In this document: piece by piece, positions 57,274-64,000 of the stretch
How positions within the stretch are numbered: position 1 is the stretch's first letter
Layout: each line of letters begins with the position of its first letter
Assembly (NCBI GenBank): GCA_030761205.1
Contig: JAULJL010000035.1
Location: 13,410,001 to 13,474,000 of the forward strand
Direction: 5' to 3'
DNA from: Fremontodendron californicum
Lineage: Eukaryota; Streptophyta; Magnoliopsida; Malvales; Malvaceae
Length of the DNA: 64,000 nucleotides
Position numbers and translations under genes: made by a program
The notes under the pieces: generated by a model
The model's database searches: none
What the model saw: only the letters and a program-made list of their open reading frames with translations
What the model was told of the DNA's origin: nothing

Positions 57274-58710
57274 GCTGCCCCTCTTTTGCTATTGCTGAGA
57301 ATCAGGAATCAGGCAAAGATAAACAAACACTAATTTTGTTCGGTTAGTGAAATCACATATGCAGAGAAGGGAAAATAGGTTTTTTCATATTTCCATCATT
57401 TTTTCATATTTTTCCTTTTTTCTTTTTTTGAAAAAGCTGTAAATAGAAGATTTTGTCCTTAAATTTAATTCCCTGACTAATCAAGGCTCGACCCGTCTTA
57501 AGGAAACGAATTCGATTTGCAAGAAAAAGTTATGTTCGGAGGTCTTAAAAAAGATGCCCGAAGGTCTTTAAAACTGGTGCCCGTAGGCCTTACCCGTATG
57601 GATGAAACCAAAAATTGAAAAAGATCTGGATGAAACCAAAGATTAAAAGCATGGGTGCAACCATAAAATTGAAAGAGATCTGGATGAAACCAGAAAATTG
57701 AGATAACATGGGTGAAACCAAAAATTTGAAAATGATCTGGATGGAACCAGAGATTAAAGGCATGGGTAAAACCATAAAATTGAAAGAGATTTGGATGAAA
57801 CCAGAAAATTGAGATAACATAGGTGAAACCAAAAATTTGAAAATGATCTGGATGGAACCAGAGATTGAAATGCATGGATGAAACCAGAAATTTGAAAAAG
57901 ATCTGGATGAAACCAGAGGTTAAAGTCATGGGTGAAACCATAAAATTGTAAGAGGTCTGGATGAAACCAGGGAATTGAAGGCATGGGCGAAACCATGAAA
58001 TTGAAAGAGATCTGGATGAAACCAGGGAATTGAAAAGGATCTGGATGAAACCAGAGGTTAAAGTCATGGGTGAAACCATAAAATTGAAAGAGATCTGGAT
58101 GAAACCAGGGAATTGAAGGCATGGGTGAAACCATGAAATTGAAAGAGATTTGGATGAAACCAGGGAATTGAAAAGGATCTGGATGAAACCAGAGGTTAAA
58201 GTCATGGGTGAAACCAGAAATTTGAAAATGATCTAGATGGAACCAGAAAGATTTGAGAGGGGATGCAAATGCTTCATGGTGTAAATGCAAATATCTTGGA
58301 TTGGTGCAAATACTTCTTGAAATGATACAGATATCTCAGATTGATGCAAATGTTTCTAAATGCAGATGCAAATGTCCCTACGAATCATATTCATGTGAGT
58401 GGTTCATGAATGGTGTAATTGCAGCTACAATGAAGATGCAATGATCCTAGAAATGATGCACTTGCTTGAGATGATTCGAATGCGAATGCTCATGGAATAA
58501 TGCAAATACGAATACTCATGAATTATGCAAATACTTGCTGACACAGATCAGATGCGAAGTTTAATAAATAGATGAATGCTTATGAGTGATGAAAATGCCC
58601 CTGATCACTTTTCTAGATTTTGACTCAGCCTTTCCAATTCATTCCTTTTTCAATCTTTGGCTATTCTCTTTGCCCAAACAGTTCTCAAACTCTTATTGAC
58701 AGGAGTCTGC
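57274..58710 (-). other. Internal 3' region of element B
   Basis: Starts with the polypurine tract seen in A. Homologous to 35161-35440 and 37380-37900 of A at its two ends (GATGCAAATG-type repeats, CTTTGCCC). The stretch between, however, is filled by a different tandem array (57590-58250). It ends at 58710, where element D inserted. Confidence 0.75.
57590..58250 (-). repeat. Tandem array in the 3' region of element B, unlike that of A
   Basis: A roughly 25-35-bp module, ATCTGGATGAAACCAGAG/GGGTGAAACCATAAAATTG, is repeated about 20 times and organised into higher-order units of about 130 bp (CCAGGGAATTGAAAAGGATC twice, 58020 and 58160). Long minus-strand frames in three phases are artefacts of the repeat. 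Confidence 0.85.
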
Positions 58711-61700
58711 TGTAGACACCTAATTTTGTCCGGGCCACAAAACAGGTATGTTTTCTTCCCATATTGATGTTTCCGAGTATAAAAAGACTGTTTTCATCCT
58801 GCAGGTGGTACTCCGAGACTTAGTTTAAGAGGGCGAGCATAAAAAGTCAACCCCGAAAAAGTCAACCCCGAAAAAGTCAACCCCGAAAAAGTCAACCCCA
58901 GAAAGTCAACTACTGAAAAAGTCAACCCACTTTCAAAATCAAGATTTTAAGTTCAATTGAAAAATGGAGAAAGAATTTTGATAATCCGAGGTCTACATTG
59001 AAAGATATGGAGTTCGGAAGTTGGGATTTGGAGATTCAGTAGAAAAGAAACCCTAATCCGAGAAATTTGGGGAAAAGTGCTTAAACGATCAAACTGGTCG
59101 AAATTGAAGGTTCCAAATGAAAGATAAGCACTGAATACGGGTAATGGAGAAGTCACTTGCAAGAAAAACCGAAAGAAAAGTCAATCCGGGAGAAAACCGA
59201 AAATTAGGGTTTTTAGTGGATTTCGGTGAAATCGGGAAGAATCACAGAAATGGCCCGACTTGGTAAGACCAAAGCCCCCAATGGATGAGGAATGATTAAA
59301 AAGGATGGCCTAAGGCTCAGATTGAAGAAAATCTGAAAATCGGACTTGTTTTGAGCAAAACCGGGTTTCGGATGTTAAAGGGCAAAATTGGAAAATTTTG
59401 GGAAAAATAGCAAATGGAATCTGAAAATTATGGAAAATTTGTCAATCTCATTCTTAAATCATTTGAAAGAGATTGGTAAAAGAAAATCTTGATTCCGAGT
59501 TCGTTTGCAAAATGGCCAAATCCCGGGCTTCTTATGCAGTAATTCAAAAAGATAAATCCCGGAAAAATAGCAAATGGACTCCAAAAATTCTGAAATTTGG
59601 TAAATCTCATTTTTAAATTATTTGGAAGAGATTGGCGAAAGAAAATCTTGATTCCGAGTTCATTTGCAAAATGGCTAAATCCCGAGCTTCCTATGCAGTA
59701 ATTCAAGCCGATAAATCCCGAAAAAATACCAAATGAGCTCCAAAAATTACGAAAACTTCCAGATCACACTTTTTAATTATTTTGAAGAGATTGGTGAAGA
59801 AAAATCTTGATTTGGAGCTCGTTTAAAAAATGGTAAAAAGTAGGGGCATAAAAGGACATTTTGGGAAGAAAAAATCCAAATAAATAGCAAACGGACTCGG
59901 ATAATTTTGAAAACTTCCAGAACTCAATATTTTATTATTTTGGAAGTATTAAAAAACGAAAAATTGAATTTGGAGCCCGTTTGATATTTATTTTGCATCC
60001 GGGAGGGCAAAATGGTCATTTCACCCAAGCAACCGAAAAGGGCTTTTTGGGCCCTTCAAAAAATCAGAGTTGGGCTGGAAAAAAGATGTCAACATTTTTC
60101 TTGGACAGCTGTAATTTGAGAGGGCTGAGATGCTAATCTAAGGGTGGTAATTTCATGACTTTTCATCTTGAATTATTGGCCATTTGATGGAAATTAGGTT
60201 ACACAAAAATGACAACATCTTGGAGTCCATATAAGCATCATTTTCTGCCAGCCCTAAGGGGGGGAGGCAGATTTTGTTTTTTCTTTTCCATTTTGGTTGA
60301 TTTCTCTTAGTTTTTCTTAGTTTTTTATCTTCTTGGTTGAGAGCAAAAAAAGAAAAGTTTAGAAAAAAGGAAAGTTTGAAGAGAAAAGCTTGAAATATTA
60401 GCTTCTTGAGGTTGCTCTTGAGCACCAACTCTTGCACTTTCATTTTCTATTCTTATTTTTTGCTATTTTAATCTCTACTTGGTGAGTTTTCATTTTAAAA
60501 TAATGTTTCTTGTTCTTCCTTCATTTCCTTTCTTAAGTATATTTTTTTTACATTTTGTTTTTACAATAAACTCACCATGGCCAAATGGCCTACATTATTT
60601 ATTTTAAGTTGTTGTTTTTGATTCATTTTACCATATTGTTTATGCTATTTTCTTTATTTTTGATGTTTTAAATATGATGTTATTTCATGTTCTTAAGTTA
60701 TATTTAATTTGGTTGCTTTGTTTATTGCCATTTATGTCTTAGATATCATGTTTTTGCATTTTTAATTTTCTGTTTTTATGTTGTTTAAATTTGAGCATGT
60801 TTTAGATTTAGTATATTAGGTGTTTGTGAAAATGCTTGTGTGATTTTTGTGTTATGACTTAGTTTTTCATGCTAGCATACCAAGTGTTTGTGAAAATGCC
60901 ATGCTTGTTGAAGCTTGGGGCCATTTGGCTACTCCATGTGTTTTGCATTGTGTGTTGTATTTTTGTCATGCTAGTTGTTAGGTTTTTGCATTTGCATGAT
61001 ATTTGGTTGGATTTTTGAATTAAGCATGCCTTGTGTTTGTGAAAATGCCATGCATGTCTTAGGTCTAGGTTACATTAAATGCCATGCAAGTTCATGTTAG
61101 GTCTAGGCCATATTATTTGTGTCATGCATTTTCCTTACATTTAGATTTAGATCCATGCATTTCATGCATTATGTTTGCTGCATTGTTTCATGCATTTCAT
61201 GTTCATGCCACTTGAATAATGACTTGAGCCAATTAATGGTTCAAGATCATGCTCTCTTGAGCACACTTGTGGAAAATTAAGTTTGTCAAATTGATTATTC
61301 TACCTTTGTGATTTTTTTTACTTAGCCAATTTTTATCTAACTTTCAAAAAGTCCTAGCTACTGCTTTCAAGTCATTTTATGAGTTTCAAATATTTTTATT
61401 TTGATTTTTAAATGATTTTATCAAGGACAAAAAAAAAAGTGTTGGCAAAGCAGTTTTTTTCAGTTTTTTTCAAAAAACTCGTACATCTCTTATTTTTCTG
61501 GGAATTCATCTTTGATCAGAAAATTAAGAAAATTTTTCCTCGTGTAGTTTTACATGTCCTGAGTCTCCAGTATTTTTTTTAGAATTTTTGGAATTTTTAA
61601 AAATAGGATAAAAAATCGTGGATTAAAACTGAACAGTGAAGTCAGAATTGATTTTAAAGAAAAACAAAGCAGTTTTTTCTCCTCCAAAAACTCATACATC

Positions 61701-63073
61701 TCTAGTTTTTCTGGGAATTCATCTTTGATCAAAAAATTAAGCCGATTTTTTCTCGTGTAGTTTTACATGTCCTAAGTCTCCAGTAATTTTTTCAGAATTT
61801 TTGGAATTTTTAAAAATAGGGTTAAAAATCATGGACTAAAACTGGACAGTGGAGTCAGAATTGAATTTAAAGAAAAACCAATTTTCTGTTTTGGTTAATT
61901 TACTTAGAGTGGGCTGATTAGGAGGGTTAGCTACTGACTTAGGGTAATTTCTAAGCCTTTTTAAACTCTAAAAATGGTTTTTCAAGTCCCGGATTAAGGG
62001 TAGCCAAGTCCGGATTTTTTAAACTTAGGAAATTAGAGTCATTTTAAAAATTTTAGCCCAGTTTTTATTTTTAATTGAAGCTTTTCAAAATTGTTTTCAA
62101 ACAATCACAAAGTATTTTGGTTTTAGAATATTTAATTTGACATATTTTCCTAAGGTAACCGGATATCTTTTTAGATATACGGATTTCCTTAATTAAAGGA
62201 AAAAATACATTTCATGCATTGCATTTTTATATTCATGCATTTTATATAATATGTGATTCTTGCCATAATAATTTCTATGTGTCATGACATTTAGGTTGCA
62301 TTATATTATTTAGATTTTGCTATGTCATTTTATTTATGTCATGCCTATACATATTCATTTCTTTTAAATGTTTTCAAAAAAGATAATTGTTTTCAATAAA
62401 AATAAAGATATTTCCGAGTTAAAATAATTCATGAGTTCTCTACCGGGTTTGCTGGAGGGAATATCATCAATTATTATTAATAAAGGAATATCTTTCTTTC
62501 CAAAAAAAAAAAGAGAATGATTCGGAAAGTTTTCCAAAACTACTAAAAATTTCTATATTTTGCCACGTTTGTTGGGGAATATAGGAAAATTTTGAATTTA
62601 TAAATTCCGGATCATTTTCAATAAAAAAATGGAATTATTTTTCTTTAAATTGGGAATTAATTTGAAATACTAAATTTAAAACCAACTTTTACCGAGACTT
62701 GAGATAACATACAATTAATAAGGTACCGATTTATACGGGCGTTGTGGGGGTGCTAATCCTTCCCCGCACGTAACCGACTCCCGAACCCGCTTCTTTGATT
62801 TCTCTGGTTTAAAACGCAGACTTGAAATTGGTTTTTAAAATGTTTTAATTAATTTTTAAAATATTTTATAAAACCGGTTTTAATAGGTGGCCGATCACAC
62901 CTAGCTAAAAAAGATTGGTGGCGACTCCATGTCTTTTTTAAGGTCATTTTCAAAACCTTCATTTCTAGAGGAATTAAGTCGACTTTTCCTCGGTTTTTTC
63001 TTTAAATGTCACGCTTAACGAATAATAAAGTCTTGCGATGAGACTCGTCGTTATTATTTTTTTGGTTGCGACA
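58711..63073 (+). repeat. 5' LTR of element D (4363 bp)
   Basis: Begins TGTAGACACC and ends TTGCGACA. It is the reverse complement of LTR A in content, with moderate divergence and an internal deletion near 60080 relative to A. Open frames inside (for example 58953-59162, 59428-59706) mirror those in LTR A and are not genes. Confidence 0.9.
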
Positions 63074-63076
63074 GCT

Positions 63077-63093
63077 TGGCGACTCCGCTGGGG
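63077..63093 (+). other. Primer-binding site of element D, tRNA-Arg type
   Basis: TGGCGACTCCGCTGGGG lies three bases after the LTR end and is complementary to the 3' end of plant tRNA-Arg (CCCCAGCGGAGTCGCCA). tRNA-Arg priming is a hallmark of Ogre-type Ty3/Gypsy elements and supports the classification of A, B and D. Confidence 0.88.
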
Positions 63094-64000
63094 ACATATA
63101 AGAGAGTCAGGCCTAGAATTAGTCGTGTGTTATCAAAGTCTCGGTTTTGTTGGTTTAATTGGTATTTAATTTTAATTCCCACATTTTTTTAATAAGGAGA
63201 ATTTTGAAAATAATAAAATGTTTTTAAATATGTTCATACTCATGTGCATGCATTTTATTTTTGTTCTCTAGTTATTTAAGGTTGTATATTATAATTGCTT
63301 GTCGGTTAATGCGTTACACTATTCTTGAATGTTTTAATTGCTAGGGCATTTAGAATAAGGTTTGTAGAATAGGTAGTGAAAGGTTTGATATTCCTCCACA
63401 CACACTACACGTGCATTTGCATTTGCATAACATGAATCCTCTACCCGGATTCCGTCCTTTTAAGTGGAAGTAAAGTAACTACGCCTTCGTGATTGATCCT
63501 CCGTATGGGCTAGTGAAACACTTCCGGAGTATAAAGTACCTAATGCCTTCGTGATGATCCTCCGCATGGGCATAGGAAAATATACTCTAACGAATTGAAC
63601 CCGCTTTTATCGGGGTGCCTTACTAGCCTTCACCGGCGACAGTGAGGAACAATTCGGGGCCTTAGAACCGATTCACCCTCATATAGTGAACCTAGGCGAA
63701 GCCATGCCGAATTCCCGTTAGATATACCGAAAATAGGAACACATGGAGGGACATTTCTAAACTTTTTGTTACCTATTTTGCACTCCGAATAAGTGTGGTA
63801 GATCGGGCAACGATGTACGTACATCGCCCGTAATAAATGTGATACTCCGCCTCTAAGGCATCGTGATGCCTAAATAAGCAGATATTGTTGGGGCAGATGT
63901 TCATTAGCTGTTTTAAAAAAAAAAACAAAAAAAAAAAAAACAAAAAAAAAATTATGTTTCAAGCATTTTTGCATGTTGCACATTTCATGCATGTGTAAAT
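63094..64000 (+). other. Leader of element D
   Basis: Matches the leader of A in reverse complement from about 63332 onward. It keeps the palindrome CGATGTACGTACATCG at 63811-63826 and both GCCTTCGTGAT.GATCCTCCG motifs (63482 and 63544). The open frame on the opposite strand (63630-63824) is a shadow of this conserved RNA-like block. The window ends before any gag. Confidence 0.65.

Larger units (their letters stand above)
28714..58710 (-). mobile_element. Element B: older Ogre/Tat-like Ty3/Gypsy element, interrupted three times
   Basis: The 3' LTR of a minus-strand element is spread over 28714-30570, 49831-50631 and 54894-57273 (about 5 kb once insertions are removed). Its internal region follows at 57274-58710. 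The junction has the polypurine tract AAAGAGGGGCAGC directly before TGTAGACACC when read on the minus strand. It was broken by element A, a CACTA transposon and element D. It inserted in the intron of the ankyrin pseudogene; the flanking five bases are CATAC (28709-28713). Its LTR is clearly more diverged from A than the two LTRs of A are from each other, so it is older. Confidence 0.85.
58711..64000 (+). mobile_element. Element D: Ogre/Tat-like retroelement, plus strand, runs off the window
   Basis: A complete 5' LTR (58711-63073), the primer-binding site and about 900 bp of leader are in the window. It is in the opposite orientation to A and B and inserted into the internal region of B. The left flank is TCTGC (58706-58710), which should reappear after its 3' LTR. 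It retains the LTR end and leader segment that A has lost. Confidence 0.88.

Noticed and set aside
57498..58290. Minus-strand frames of up to 235 codons with FGFTH/WFHPD repeats
   Set aside because: Open in three phases at once because of the short tandem repeat; no domain or start context.

Overview
This is an AT-rich plant nuclear window, almost certainly from a eudicot. It is mostly intergenic transposon territory with spliceosomal introns. I see one host gene that looks intact, an ankyrin-repeat/PGG-domain membrane protein (13387-14902, minus strand). There is also one intact-looking gene carried inside a retrotransposon, a LOG-like cytokinin-activating enzyme (2040-2696, plus strand). 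No tRNA or rRNA genes, CRISPR arrays or bacterial-type operons were seen. The species cannot be fixed from the sequence.

Layout. 1-5923: a young non-autonomous LTR retrotransposon whose left end is cut by the window edge. Its LTRs are nearly identical, its primer-binding site matches tRNA-Asp, it has no gag or pol, and it carries the intronless LOG-like reading frame. It sits inside a decayed Mutator-type transposase gene (5924-7951, minus). 8.4-13.2 kb: AT-rich filler, fold-back elements and a truncated copy of the 3' end of the ankyrin gene. 13.4-14.9 kb: the ankyrin/PGG gene. 15-18.9 kb: fold-back element, a Copia LTR with its initiator-Met primer-binding site, and two tandem-repeat arrays. 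19.4-23.9 kb: a mosaic of degraded exons from unrelated host genes, all on the minus strand (kinesin-14 CH domain, NF-YB, a GH1 beta-glucosidase exon, an SGP/Spg1-like GTPase), resembling gene capture by a Helitron or Pack-MULE. 25.2 kb: receptor-kinase fragment. 26.5-27.6 kb: tandem repeats. 27.7-28.7 kb: second, broken copy of ankyrin exon 2.

28.7-64 kb is a nest of Ogre/Tat-like Ty3/Gypsy elements with LTRs of 4.4-5 kb. Old element B (minus) inserted into the ankyrin pseudogene. Element A (minus, 30571-49830, 19.26 kb, target duplication ATCAG) inserted into the LTR of B. A CACTA transposon (50632-54893, perfect TIRs, TAC duplication) carrying decayed exons of a spastin/katanin-like AAA ATPase also inserted into the LTR of B. 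Element D (plus, from 58711 past the window end) inserted into the internal region of B.

Element A has two gag-type genes, one intact and one internally deleted, but no pol. It has a 180-bp tandem array downstream of gag, and a deletion through a 7-nt microhomology that removed its primer-binding site. The most notable observations are the LOG-carrying retrotransposon, the multi-gene fragment mosaic, the CACTA that captured AAA-ATPase exons, and the two-gag, pol-less Ogre-like element with its satellite-like array and structured leader.
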